Assembly (NCBI GenBank): GCA_040220895.1
Contig: JAVJVY010000020.1
Location: forward strand, 186,001 to 250,000
Direction of reading: 5' to 3'
DNA: 64,000 nucleotides
From: UBA11591 sp040220895
Lineage (GTDB): Bacteria > Bacteroidota > Bacteroidia > Flavobacteriales_E > Vicingaceae
Shown here: positions 43,639 to 52,587 of the stretch, in pieces
How positions within the stretch are numbered: position 1 is the stretch's first letter
Layout: the number at the start of each line of letters is the position of its first letter
The notes under the pieces: model-generated
Seen by the model: the letters and a program-made list of their open reading frames with translations, nothing else
The model's database searches: none
Told to the model about the DNA's origin: nothing
Translations under genes and position numbers: made by a program

Positions 43639-44487
43639 ATGCAAATGAAAGCTGCAAAACTACTTTTTTACCTGCTTGTCCTGCCTATTTTTATTCATGC
43701 GCAAGAAGTCGATGACATGCTGGTATACGAACAAAAAGAAATTTCCAAGTATCTTGGTTCTACTACGTACTTCGTCCTTGATCAGTTCGAAGAATCCCCG
43801 TATAGTCTTGCACTGAAGGCGGCAATAGAAAAATATTGGAACGTGACTAAGTTTGAAATCATAGATCAGGGGACCTTTAGAGAATACAACAAGGATAAAA
43901 CCAAGTCTTTTGCCACTCGAAACTACATCGCAGGAGATAAAGATTACATTTCCTTAAATCTATTTATGGGTGGTCAGCGCGGAATGGAAACCAGGGGAAA
44001 GATCTTAGCCTCGGTGAAATTGAAGCATTATTCGGAACCTGACGAAGCCATGATTTATAAGATTCCAACCTATGTGCAAAACCTTCAGTGGCAGGTTCAA
44101 ATGAAAAAAAACAACGAATTCAGCACTGCAATGGACTTTGAGAATTTTATTCGCAAACAGGCCTACATCAAGAACTCAAGAACATTATATATTCTAAAAG
44201 ATCATTTGACCCACAAGATCGACGATATGGACCGGGTGAAAAAAGCCTACAAACATGACGTGGCACTGGTAGACGCGGAGCAGATAAAACTAGCCATCAC
44301 CAAAGAAGATACCAGTGTGATTTATCTTAGTATCGTTGCCCCAATAAAAAATTGGGGAGGCCGAAATGCTTACTATCGGATATACACGGCCAAAGGTGGC
44401 GAAACGCTTATTTCATACACTCGGGCTGTGAGTTCTTCAGCACCATTGGGTGTTACAGGTTACGACTTAAAAGTATTCAATAAATAA
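43639..44487 (+). CDS. Secreted hypothetical protein
   Basis: 282 residues with a signal peptide (AKLLFYLLVLPIFIHAQ). No known domain is recognised. The sequence alternates basic and acidic stretches, with MVYEQKEISKYLG-like polar starts and a middle with FMGGQRGMETRGKILASVKL. ATG 43639 and ATG 43645 are both possible. It is the first of three neighbouring secreted genes in the same direction, with a 34-base gap before the SUMF1-like one. It may work with them. Confidence 0.65.
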   Translation: MQMKAAKLLFYLLVLPIFIHAQEVDDMLVYEQKEISKYLGSTTYFVLDQFEESPYSLALKAAIEKYWNVTKFEIIDQGTFREYNKDKTKSFATRNYIAGDKDYISLNLFMGGQRGMETRGKILASVKLKHYSEPDEAMIYKIPTYVQNLQWQVQMKKNNEFSTAMDFENFIRKQAYIKNSRTLYILKDHLTHKIDDMDRVKKAYKHDVALVDAEQIKLAITKEDTSVIYLSIVAPIKNWGGRNAYYRIYTAKGGETLISYTRAVSSSAPLGVTGYDLKVFNK

Positions 44488-44521
44488 GCAACTTTTACCG
44501 GTGCTTTGACGTCTGAAAAAC

Positions 44522-45523
44522 ATGATGAAAGCTGTTTTAGGCTGCTTTTTATCTTTCTGTTGTTTTACCGTATTTTGCCAGCAGATAGGAAATGTGGTGG
44601 CAGAACGGGATGGAAACAGAATATTGGTCTTCTACGACCTTATGAGAGTTCCTGTTAATTATTTATTTGATGTAAGCATTTATGTCTCTATTGACGGTGG
44701 TGAATTCGAAGGTCCACTAAAAAGTGTTTCGGGAGAGGTTGGGAATGATATAGGAGGTGGCAGGCACAAGAAAATTATTTGGAATGTGTTAGAAGAACGG
44801 GAAGAGCTTATCAGTAAGAATGTGTCATTCAAAGTGCAGGCCAGGGTGTATGACAGTAAGGTCATAGAAATGGTTTTTGTTGAAGGAGGTGAGTTCATTA
44901 TGGGCAGCTTCAATGAATACGACGAAAAACCCCTCCATTCAGTTTATATCCGGGATTTTTTTATGGCAAAATACGAGGTCACCCAACGTCAATGGAAAAG
45001 GATCATGGGTTACAATCCAGCTTTTTTCAATTATTGTGAAGAGTGCCCGGTCGAGAATGTTTCATTCAAAGATGTTCAGCGCTTTATTGAAGAACTGAAT
45101 CGACAAAGTGGTTTGAATTACAGACTTCCAACCGAAGCGGAATGGGAATACGCGGCAAGGGGCGGTAGAAAGAGCATGAAATACGTGTTTTCGGGTTCGG
45201 ATGATCCCGATCAAATAGCCTGGTTCAAGGATAACAACAATCAACATACCCGGAAACCCGGTCTGAAAAAAGCCAATGAGATTGACTTGTATGACATGAG
45301 CGGTAATGTAATGGAATGGACCTCAGATTGGTACAGCAAAACCTATTATCACGATGCCCCATATAAAAATCCAGAGGGACCAAATTCAGGGTCACACAAA
45401 GTGATCAGAGGTGGGAGTTGGAATAACAGTAAAAAGCTCATTCGGGTCACTAACAGAAGTTACAGCACCATGGGCAGTAAATATGATGATCTCGGATTCA
45501 GACTAGCGCGCGATGTGGAATAG
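44522..45523 (+). CDS. SUMF1/formylglycine-generating-like protein lacking catalytic cysteines
   Basis: 333 residues. An N-terminal secretion signal (VLGCFLSFCCFTVFCQ) and a beta-sandwich (about 20-110) precede the SUMF1 fold (about 115-333): MVFVEGGEFIMGS, KYEVTQRQWKRIMG, YRLPTEAEWEYAARGG, NVMEWTSDWYS, and KVIRGGSWNN. The C-terminal motif that carries the two catalytic cysteines in true FGEs (CYRYRCAAR type) has none here (LIRVTNRSYST). So it is probably a structural relative, as GldK and GldJ are. Its stop overlaps the next gene by 11 bases. Confidence 0.82.
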   Translation: MMKAVLGCFLSFCCFTVFCQQIGNVVAERDGNRILVFYDLMRVPVNYLFDVSIYVSIDGGEFEGPLKSVSGEVGNDIGGGRHKKIIWNVLEEREELISKNVSFKVQARVYDSKVIEMVFVEGGEFIMGSFNEYDEKPLHSVYIRDFFMAKYEVTQRQWKRIMGYNPAFFNYCEECPVENVSFKDVQRFIEELNRQSGLNYRLPTEAEWEYAARGGRKSMKYVFSGSDDPDQIAWFKDNNNQHTRKPGLKKANEIDLYDMSGNVMEWTSDWYSKTYYHDAPYKNPEGPNSGSHKVIRGGSWNNSKKLIRVTNRSYSTMGSKYDDLGFRLARDVE

Positions 45524-46133
45524 CATATTTGTTTTAATCTTATTAATATCATGGCAATTGGGATTATCACAGATGATTGAATCAGAATCCAGGCCCTACC
45601 GCATCGAGATTGAAAAGATGATGGCCTATGAAGATGTTTCTGCACCAATGCCAGTAGAAATTATGCCGAGTAAGGTAAAGATCAGGAACAACCTTGAAAA
45701 ACGATTAAAAATTTGGTTTGACCAACAGGGTTACGCACTTGGAAGCGATCTTGAATTTGAGCATGCCGTCGAACATAAAATTGTTGAACTACAACCCTTG
45801 GTCGTTCAGGAAGTAGGTCTGGATTTGCTGAATAATTCCATTCCCGAATGGTATTTTGAACAAGGAAGGCTCCGGTTTAGAATTAATTTCTCAGGTTTCA
45901 GACCTTTTTTTATAGAAACTCCCCTGTCCGAAACCGAGGCATTTAAAGCTAATTTCGATAAGATCAGTTATTCGGATGTGCTGGTTATTTTCAATGATGA
46001 TGACGAATTTGTCATCAATCATATCGAAGTGTATGAGCCATCCGGCGGAAGGACTTACACATATGAACGAGCCCCGGAAGAAATTATCAAGCAAGCGTCC
46101 TTTTCAATTTCCTTCTCCAGAGCTGATTATTAA
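45513..46133 (+). CDS. Secreted hypothetical protein following the SUMF1-like gene
   Basis: 206 residues with a signal peptide (IFVLILLISWQLGLSQ). No family recognised. Moderate polar composition with IRNNLEKRLKIWFDQQGYAL and EPSGGRTYTYERAPEEI. It overlaps the SUMF1-like gene by 11 bases, so the two are likely to be translated together and to work in the envelope. Another small gene follows at 46175. Confidence 0.65.
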   Translation: MWNSIFVLILLISWQLGLSQMIESESRPYRIEIEKMMAYEDVSAPMPVEIMPSKVKIRNNLEKRLKIWFDQQGYALGSDLEFEHAVEHKIVELQPLVVQEVGLDLLNNSIPEWYFEQGRLRFRINFSGFRPFFIETPLSETEAFKANFDKISYSDVLVIFNDDDEFVINHIEVYEPSGGRTYTYERAPEEIIKQASFSISFSRADY

Positions 46134-46174
46134 TACCCAAGTATCAGTATTTTGCACGTTCCTAATTTGAATTC

Positions 46175-46267
46175 ATGAATCGCTGGAACAAAGTCTACCT
46201 CATTGTGATACTTGTCTTTTTATCACTGGTACTTGTTTTTTATATTCTTACAAATCGATACGCGTGA
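46175..46267 (+). CDS. 30-residue single-pass membrane peptide coupled to the symporter
   Basis: The sequence reads ATG AAT CGC TGG at 46175 and ends with TGA 46265-46267. It encodes NRWNKVYLIVILVFLS followed by more hydrophobic residues and NRYA, that is, a basic N-terminus and one membrane segment. Its stop overlaps the symporter start as GTGA (46264-46267), which ties the two by translational coupling. Small subunits next to SSS transporters are plausible, but no family is known to me. Confidence 0.65.
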   Translation: MNRWNKVYLIVILVFLSLVLVFYILTNRYA

Positions 46268-47934
46268 ATTACCTGGATTGGATCGTTTTGATTTCATGCC
46301 TGCTTTTCATTGTAGGTTACGGAACATGGGTCACCCGTAAGAACAAGGATGTTGAAAGTTACCTGAAAGGGGGCAATCAATTGAAGTGGTTCACCATTGG
46401 CCTGTCTGTCATGGCAACTCAGGCCAGCGCCATAACTTTTATATCAACTCCTGGTTTGGCTTTTGAAAAGGGCATGTCTTTTGTTCAAAATTACTTTGGA
46501 CTTCCCATTGCCTTGATCATTGTTTCTGCCTTTTTTATACCGGTTTATTACCGTCTGAAAGTATATACCGCATATGAATACCTGGAACATCGATTTGACA
46601 TCAGAATTCGTCTACTGACAGCCTCGCTGTTTCTTCTGCAACGTGGCTTAGCCGCAGGAATAACCATCTATGCCCCAGCAATCATTCTCTCAACGGCCCT
46701 AGGTTGGGACCTGACACTGACCATCATTGCCGTTGGATTACTGGTCATCATTTATACGGTAAGTGGAGGAAGCCGGGCCGTAAGCGTAACACAGAAATGG
46801 CAAATGACCGTCATTCTATTAGGTATGGCAGGGGTATTTATTTTTCTTCTTCAGAATATTTCCGAGGTGATGTCCATCGATCAAGCCTTTCGTCTGGCTG
46901 GCTCTAAAGGAAAGATGAACATTGTCAGTTTTTCATTGGACCCCTCTGAACGCTATACGTTCTGGACTGGAATTTCGGGGGGCCTCTTTTTAGCCTTGTC
47001 GTATTTTGGAACAGATCAATCGCAAGTTCAGCGTTACCTTGGCGGAAAGTCTGTAAAAGAAAGCCGGCTAGGATTGATGTTCAATGCCATTCTTAAGATC
47101 CCCATGCAGTTCTTCATTTTATTGACGGGTGTTCTGGTTTTTTTGTATTTCGAATTTCACCAACCTCCTGCCCTGTTCAACCAAAACGCGATGGAATACC
47201 TCAAGAACAGCGAGTTTTCGAATGAAAGTGAAGATATCCAACAACGTATGTCAACCACCTGGGAGCAAAAAAGAAATTTGTATGAGAACTACCGTGAATA
47301 CGATTCTCAGGAAATCCTGCACGCCCAGACTGCTGATCTTGACAAATCCATAGCTATAGACAAGGCTAAACTGCAATCACTGTATGCCTCAACGCACAAC
47401 GGTGTTCAGGCAAAGGAATCAGATTACGTATTTCTCTACTACATATTGAATTACCTTCCCCATGGCATTATTGGCTTATTGCTCTGTGTAATCATATCAG
47501 CAGCAATGTCATCAACCTCTGGTGAAATCAATGCACTTGCGGCAACATGCATCATCGACTTTTACAGTAGATTAGGTAATCCTGCAATAAATCAGCGAAG
47601 GCAACTACTGATGTCCAGGTTATTGACACTTCTTTGGGGATTATTAGCCATAAGTTTTGCAATTTTTGCCCAGATGGTTGAAAATCTGATTGAAGCTGTC
47701 AATATTTTAGGTTCACTGTTTTATGGAACCATTCTGGGTGTTTTTCTGATTGCATTTTTTCTTAAAAAAGTCGCCTCCAATGCAGTATTCATTGCCGCTT
47801 TGATTTCACAAACCGGCATCTTATTGTTGTTCTTCACCTTGGGCAACGAAATAGCCTATTTGTGGCACAACGTTATTGGCTGTGTTGGTGTAATCGTAAT
47901 TGCACTAACTATTAGTTTGTTTAGAAAGGACTAA
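46264..47934 (+). CDS. Sodium:solute symporter (SSS family)
   Basis: 556 residues from GTG 46264. Thirteen or so membrane segments, with GLSVMATQASAITFISTPG, SGGSRAVSVTQKWQMTV, and YFGTDQSQVQRYLGG as family landmarks. A polar insertion of about 90 residues (about 300-390, rich in E, Q, S) lies between two segments and is a regular feature of many Bacteroidota members. The substrate cannot be read from sequence. It is coupled to the small peptide ahead. A terminator-like hairpin follows. Confidence 0.92.
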   Translation: MNYLDWIVLISCLLFIVGYGTWVTRKNKDVESYLKGGNQLKWFTIGLSVMATQASAITFISTPGLAFEKGMSFVQNYFGLPIALIIVSAFFIPVYYRLKVYTAYEYLEHRFDIRIRLLTASLFLLQRGLAAGITIYAPAIILSTALGWDLTLTIIAVGLLVIIYTVSGGSRAVSVTQKWQMTVILLGMAGVFIFLLQNISEVMSIDQAFRLAGSKGKMNIVSFSLDPSERYTFWTGISGGLFLALSYFGTDQSQVQRYLGGKSVKESRLGLMFNAILKIPMQFFILLTGVLVFLYFEFHQPPALFNQNAMEYLKNSEFSNESEDIQQRMSTTWEQKRNLYENYREYDSQEILHAQTADLDKSIAIDKAKLQSLYASTHNGVQAKESDYVFLYYILNYLPHGIIGLLLCVIISAAMSSTSGEINALAATCIIDFYSRLGNPAINQRRQLLMSRLLTLLWGLLAISFAIFAQMVENLIEAVNILGSLFYGTILGVFLIAFFLKKVASNAVFIAALISQTGILLLFFTLGNEIAYLWHNVIGCVGVIVIALTISLFRKD

Positions 47935-47939
47935 AAAAA

Positions 47940-47960
47940 AGCCCGACCTGGGGCCGGGCT
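47940..47960 (-). terminator. Terminator of the rsmG-DUF2911 operon
   Basis: AGCCCG and CGGGCT pair around a nine-base spacer. On the minus strand the stem is followed by a run of eight T (47933-47940). It sits just past the end of DUF2911. The + side has no T run, so it acts mainly leftward. Confidence 0.7.
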
Positions 47961-47985
47961 CTAGATGCCTGAAAGATTCAGGGTA

Positions 47986-48831
47986 CTACTTTTTAGCTTT
48001 CCACTCTGCTAAATTCTTTTCATTTTCTTTAATGTAGAAATCGCTTTTTGCCTCTAAGGCAAGTGCTTTGGCCTGTTCGGCCGTCTTGATGGCTTCTTTT
48101 TTCATTCCGTTAGCCGCTTGAGCACTGGCCAAGGTCGTCATGTTCCAATAAACTTTCCCCATGTCCACAGATTTTTTAGCCCATTCCAATGCTTTAGCCG
48201 CATCCATGTTGTTGGTTAAGTAATACCTGGCTGCATTTCGATAAACACTTTTGGTGCCTTCTGCCTCTTTAATAGCGGCCAGGATATTTGCTTCAGCCTT
48301 GGCCCCAACTTCCACCTTGATAGGAATGGATATCCTTGTTTTTTCCCATTGCAAATTCAGGGTGGCGCTTTCGTCTTTCAGATCGTCGAAATACATGAGC
48401 ATTGATTCAGTGTATTCAGCGGTTTCAGACGGTACTTTTATTTTCAGCACATCCTCAGAATCCTTGTGGTCGTAAGTGCCCCATTGTTCGGTATTTTTAT
48501 TGAAAATGACTTCCCATTCTTTCTCACCAGGAATGGTAAAAATGGCGTATACCCCGGCATTCAGTTTCTGACCGTGTACTTCTACATCATCCGAAATAGT
48601 CAAAGCAGTTGCTTTGTTGGCCCCGGTGCGCCACATTTTATTGTAAGGAACAAGCTCTCCAAAAACCTTTCGATCCTTTACGCCTGGTCTGGAATATACG
48701 ATTTCGAAATCTGTTAATCCAACGCGTTGCATAACCGTCGAGGTCGGACTTGGCATAGGTAATTCTTGAGCCGTGACTCCTGACAAAAAGCCAAACAGCG
48801 GAAGGGTAATGGATAAAATGTATTTTTTCAT
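47986..48831 (-). CDS. DUF2911 secreted protein
   Basis: 281 residues with a signal peptide (KYILSITLPLFGFLSGVTAQ). DUF2911 spans about 25-165 with YSRPGVKDRKVFGELVPY and KMWRTGANKATALTIS. The C-terminal 100 residues look helical (VYRNAARYYLTNNMDAAKALEWAKKSVD), perhaps TPR-like. Function of DUF2911 is unknown. It follows rsmG by 11 bases. A terminator ends the transcript. Confidence 0.87.
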   Translation of the reverse strand: MKKYILSITLPLFGFLSGVTAQELPMPSPTSTVMQRVGLTDFEIVYSRPGVKDRKVFGELVPYNKMWRTGANKATALTISDDVEVHGQKLNAGVYAIFTIPGEKEWEVIFNKNTEQWGTYDHKDSEDVLKIKVPSETAEYTESMLMYFDDLKDESATLNLQWEKTRISIPIKVEVGAKAEANILAAIKEAEGTKSVYRNAARYYLTNNMDAAKALEWAKKSVDMGKVYWNMTTLASAQAANGMKKEAIKTAEQAKALALEAKSDFYIKENEKNLAEWKAKK

Positions 48832-48842
48832 TTCAATTGTGT

Positions 48843-49469
48843 TTATTGTTTCGGCAAATAAACGATTTCTTTCGTTTCAAAAAATTCCTCGTTAAAATAG
48901 CTCGAAATTGGTATGCGTTCAAAAATCAGGTTAAGTTCCTTGAGTTCACCCTCAAGGTCACCCCCTTTTAAAAAAAGGTAACCGTTAGAAATTTTGTGCT
49001 CATTTTCCTTTTTAAGTGCACCTTTTACCCAGGGATAAATTTTATTCAACCTGCCAACCGCCCTGCATGTAACAAAGTCATATTTTTCTTTTAGGTTTTC
49101 CACACGGCCTGTTACACAAGACACGTTGGTCAATTTCAATTCCCTGGAAATTGATTCAACCACCTTCATTTTTTTACCGATGGAATCTATTAATGTAAAA
49201 GAGGTATTTGGAAACATAATTGCAAGCGGCAAACCCGGAAAACCCCCGCCTGTTCCAAAGTCCAACACTTCACTTCCCGATTTAAACTCAATGAATTTGG
49301 CGATTGAGAGCGAATGGAGCACATGCCTGATCTTGAAATCATCAGTGTCCTTTCTCGATATGAGATTGATTTTCTGATTCCACTCAAGGCAATTCAGCTC
49401 CAAGTCTTTAAATTTGGTCAGCTTTACGTTATCTAAATCCGGAAAGTATTTGAGGTATATATCCTCCAT
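48843..49469 (-). CDS. rsmG: 16S rRNA (guanine-527-N7) methyltransferase RsmG
   Basis: 209 residues from ATG 49469; the ten codons ahead are open but would run into the neighbour. KFKDLELNCLEWNQKINLISR, VLDFGTGGGFPGLPLAIMFP (SAM site), and VTCRAVGRLNKIYPW are RsmG-specific. It methylates G527 in the 530 loop; loss gives streptomycin resistance in other bacteria. Divergent from the inositol monophosphatase gene. Confidence 0.92.
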   Translation of the reverse strand: MEDIYLKYFPDLDNVKLTKFKDLELNCLEWNQKINLISRKDTDDFKIRHVLHSLSIAKFIEFKSGSEVLDFGTGGGFPGLPLAIMFPNTSFTLIDSIGKKMKVVESISRELKLTNVSCVTGRVENLKEKYDFVTCRAVGRLNKIYPWVKGALKKENEHKISNGYLFLKGGDLEGELKELNLIFERIPISSYFNEEFFETKEIVYLPKQ

Positions 49470-49505
49470 TTGAAACTTAATATTGGCAATGTGGAACAAA
49501 AAATA

Positions 49506-50273
49506 ATGGATCAGCTGAAAGAAGTTATGTTGGAGGCCTCTTTGCTAATGCCCGAACAAATATCCTCTAATCTTGCTTTTGAGACTAAAGATATAAACAG
49601 TCTGGTCACAGAAGTAGACAAGAACATCGAAAAATTCCTGGTTGATAAACTACAAACAATTATTCCCGGAGCTGGGTTTATTGCCGAAGAAGGCACAGCG
49701 GATGTCAGAGGTGATGTCTTTAATTGGGTGATCGACCCCCTGGATGGTACGACCAACTTTATTCACGGCATACCAGCCTTTTGCATAAGTGTGGGTTTGC
49801 TAAAAAATTCTGAAATCATCCTTGGTTCTATTTTCGAATTTGGCAGAAATAATTACTACACGGCCTTAAAAGGAGGAGGAAGTTATTTGAATGGCTCGCG
49901 GATCCGTGTTTCGGTTACAAAAGAAATGAATGATTCCTTGCTTGCAACCGGATTTCCTTACTATGATTTTAAATACCTTGAAGCGTACCTGGGTACTTTC
50001 AAAGAAGTTATACAACATTCAAGGGGCATCAGGCGACTGGGGTCCGCTGCACTTGACATGGCCTATGTTGCTGCTGGGAAATTTGACGGTTTCTTTGAAT
50101 ACAGTTTACATCCGTGGGATGTAGCGGCAGGAATTGTCATAATAAATGAGGCCGGAGGCAAGGTGACCGACTTTAAAGGGGGTGAAAACTACCTTTTTGG
50201 AAAAGAACTGTTAGCGAGCAACGGAAACATCCACGGCAAGCTGCTTTCAATCATCAAAAATCATTTCAAATAA
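49506..50273 (+). CDS. Inositol monophosphatase family protein
   Basis: 255 residues from ATG 49506; GTG 49491 and TTG 49470 are open alternatives. The two metal motifs are intact: FIAEEGTA, then WVIDPLDGTTNFIHG, and HPWDVAAGIVIINEAGG. Enzymes of this family hydrolyse inositol phosphate, fructose bisphosphate or PAP; the true substrate here is open. It precedes fhs by 43 bases and may share a transcript. Confidence 0.9.
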   Translation: MDQLKEVMLEASLLMPEQISSNLAFETKDINSLVTEVDKNIEKFLVDKLQTIIPGAGFIAEEGTADVRGDVFNWVIDPLDGTTNFIHGIPAFCISVGLLKNSEIILGSIFEFGRNNYYTALKGGGSYLNGSRIRVSVTKEMNDSLLATGFPYYDFKYLEAYLGTFKEVIQHSRGIRRLGSAALDMAYVAAGKFDGFFEYSLHPWDVAAGIVIINEAGGKVTDFKGGENYLFGKELLASNGNIHGKLLSIIKNHFK

Positions 50274-50316
50274 GCGTTTCGTCCCTTTTGTTAAATTAGG
50301 CGTCCAAAACAGAATC

Positions 50317-52002
50317 ATGGCAGAAAAAGTGAACATAGACCTAAAAATTGCCCAGGCGGCAAAACTTCAACACATTAATGAAATCGCCGCTAAGCTCAAT
50401 GTGCCTGATGACCGCCTGGAATTGTATGGCAAATACAAAGCGAAACTACCCCTAAGCCTGATCGATGAAAAAAAGGTCAAAAAGAACAACCTCGTGTTGG
50501 TCACCGCAATGACTCCCACTCCTGCAGGAGAAGGCAAGACAACCGTTTCTATCGGCTTGACGGAAGGCCTGAACAGGATAGGTAAAAAAACCACCGTAGT
50601 TCTCAGGGAGCCATCGTTAGGGCCTGTTTTCGGCATCAAAGGAGGTGCTGCAGGTGGTGGTCATTCCCAGGTTGTTCCCATGGAAGACATCAACTTGCAT
50701 TTTACTGGTGACTTTTCGGCGATCGAAAAAGCCAATAACCTTCTTTCGGCCTTGATTGACAATAACATACAGAGTAAAACCAGAAACATTGGCCTTGATC
50801 CTCGAACCATTCTTTGGAAACGTGTAATGGACATGAATGATCGGAGCTTGAGACAAATAACAATCGGCCTGGGTGGAACCGGCAATGGAATTCCCAGAGA
50901 AGACGGTTTCAACATCACGGCAGCCTCGGAAATCATGGCCATACTTTGTCTATCGAATGACATTGAAGATCTTAAAACCAAGATCGGAAACATCTTGGTT
51001 GGTTTCAAGGGAGATAAAAGTCCGGTGTACGCGCGCGACCTTAATGCCCAGGGTCCAATGACCATATTGCTGAAAGACGCCATCAAGCCAAATCTGGTTC
51101 AGACTTTAGAAGGCAATCCTGCCATCATCCATGGGGGGCCGTTTGCCAACATAGCACAGGGAACCAATAGTGTTATCGCGACTAAAATGGGGCTTTCCCT
51201 GTCTGATTATGTGGTAACGGAAGCGGGATTCGGTTCTGATCTGGGAGCTGAAAAATTCCTGAATATTAAATGCGGCTATTCGGGCTTAAAACCTAAAGCA
51301 CTCGTAATAGTGGCCACCATTCGCGCCTTAAGACACCACGGTGGCTCTGATCCCGGCGATGTTAACACTCCAAATAAGGAAGCGGTTAAAAAAGGACTGG
51401 TGAATCTCGACAAACACATCGAAAACTCCAAACTATACAAGTTAACTCCTGTGGTGGCCATTAATCACTTTGTAACGGACACGGATGAGGAAATTAAAAT
51501 TATACAGGATCATTGTGCTAAACTCGGCATACAAGCGGTAGTTTCCAAAGGATGGGAGCTCGGCGGTAAAGGAACTACCGATCTTGCCAATGCCGTGGTC
51601 AAAGTCGTAGAATCGGGTGAAAACGACAATTTCCAGCGCTTATATAATTGGAATCAGCGGCCAATGAGCAAAATAGAAACCATCGCCAAGAACGTCTATG
51701 GAGCAGATCGGGTGGAATTCATCGGCAAGGCCATCAATGACCTAAAACGCATCAAAGAACTTGGGCTTGATAAGCTGCCTATTTGCATAGCTAAGACGCA
51801 GAAATCATTCTCGGATAATGAGCGGCTCATTGGACGCCCAGAAGGCTTTACAATTACTGTCAGAGAAATAGAAATTGCCGCAGGCGCTGGATTCCTGATT
51901 CCCATTACCGGCAACATGATGAGAATGCCGGGACTCCCGGCGATTCCAGCTTCAGAAGGCATGGACATTGATAAAGACGGAAAAATATCGGGGCTTTCCT
52001 GA
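50317..52002 (+). CDS. fhs: Formate-tetrahydrofolate ligase
   Basis: 561 residues. P-loop AMTPTPAGEGKTTVSIGLTE, FGIKGGAAGGGHSQVVPMED, HFTGDFSAI, and EAGFGSDLGAEKFLNIKCG. It makes 10-formyl-tetrahydrofolate from formate, ATP and THF, feeding purine and formyl-methionine synthesis. Length is normal for the family. A weak hairpin (52060-52077) follows. Confidence 0.96.
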   Translation: MAEKVNIDLKIAQAAKLQHINEIAAKLNVPDDRLELYGKYKAKLPLSLIDEKKVKKNNLVLVTAMTPTPAGEGKTTVSIGLTEGLNRIGKKTTVVLREPSLGPVFGIKGGAAGGGHSQVVPMEDINLHFTGDFSAIEKANNLLSALIDNNIQSKTRNIGLDPRTILWKRVMDMNDRSLRQITIGLGGTGNGIPREDGFNITAASEIMAILCLSNDIEDLKTKIGNILVGFKGDKSPVYARDLNAQGPMTILLKDAIKPNLVQTLEGNPAIIHGGPFANIAQGTNSVIATKMGLSLSDYVVTEAGFGSDLGAEKFLNIKCGYSGLKPKALVIVATIRALRHHGGSDPGDVNTPNKEAVKKGLVNLDKHIENSKLYKLTPVVAINHFVTDTDEEIKIIQDHCAKLGIQAVVSKGWELGGKGTTDLANAVVKVVESGENDNFQRLYNWNQRPMSKIETIAKNVYGADRVEFIGKAINDLKRIKELGLDKLPICIAKTQKSFSDNERLIGRPEGFTITVREIEIAAGAGFLIPITGNMMRMPGLPAIPASEGMDIDKDGKISGLS

Positions 52003-52059
52003 TACGGTTGATCTTTTATGTGGTTCTGCTGCACCACTGCTATTATCATGAGAATAGTC

Positions 52060-52077
52060 GGCTTGACAAAGCCTTTT
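52060..52077 (+). terminator. Weak terminator after fhs
   Basis: GGCTT (52060-52064) pairs with AAGCC (52069-52073) over a four-base loop, followed by TTTT (52074-52077). Short stem, so low confidence. Confidence 0.4.
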
Positions 52078-52110
52078 AAAAAGCTTATCTTTCTAGACTA
52101 AACACCGGTC

Positions 52111-52587
52111 ATGAAATTCGTTAATAATTACCGCGGAAAGCGCGCAGAAACAAGCACAGCAGAAATCTCATCTATCAAAGTATCTGACTACATGGCGACC
52201 AAGTTGATCACTTTTAGTCCCGATCAACTAATGCACGAGGTGGTGGAAACACTGCTTAAAAACAGAATTAGTGGAGCACCGGTAGTCAATGATAAAAATG
52301 AGTTAATTGGGATTATCTCAGAAGGAGATTGTCTGAAATTAATCAGCGAAAGTCAGTACCACAACATGCCCCTCTCGGAAGGAAAAGTTGAAGCTTACAT
52401 GGCCACTGATGTGAAAACAATTGATGGTAATATGAGCATCTTTGATGCCGCGAGTAAGTTTCTAAGTAGCCGCATCAGGCGGTTTCCCGTGCTTGAAGAG
52501 GGAAAATTGGTTGGACAGATCAGTCAGAAAGACATCATGAAGGCAGTACTTGATCTTGATGGTGTGGATTGGAAAAAAAATGGCTAA
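52111..52587 (+). CDS. CBS-domain-pair protein
   Basis: 158 residues. Two CBS domains (about 27-85 and 92-150): MATKLITFSPDQLMHEVVE, then RISGAPVVND, and SRIRRFPVLEEGKLVGQIS. CBS pairs sense adenine nucleotides or S-adenosyl compounds and usually regulate an attached enzyme; here the pair stands alone. It ends in a four-base overlap with the convergent gene. Confidence 0.88.
   Translation: MKFVNNYRGKRAETSTAEISSIKVSDYMATKLITFSPDQLMHEVVETLLKNRISGAPVVNDKNELIGIISEGDCLKLISESQYHNMPLSEGKVEAYMATDVKTIDGNMSIFDAASKFLSSRIRRFPVLEEGKLVGQISQKDIMKAVLDLDGVDWKKNG

Noticed and set aside
49470..49505. TTG start for inositol monophosphatase
   Set aside because: It would leave no gap to divergent rsmG; the family begins near ATG 49506. 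GTG 49491 remains possible.
50661..51086. 141-codon minus-strand frame within fhs
   Set aside because: A shadow frame of the fhs coding strand.
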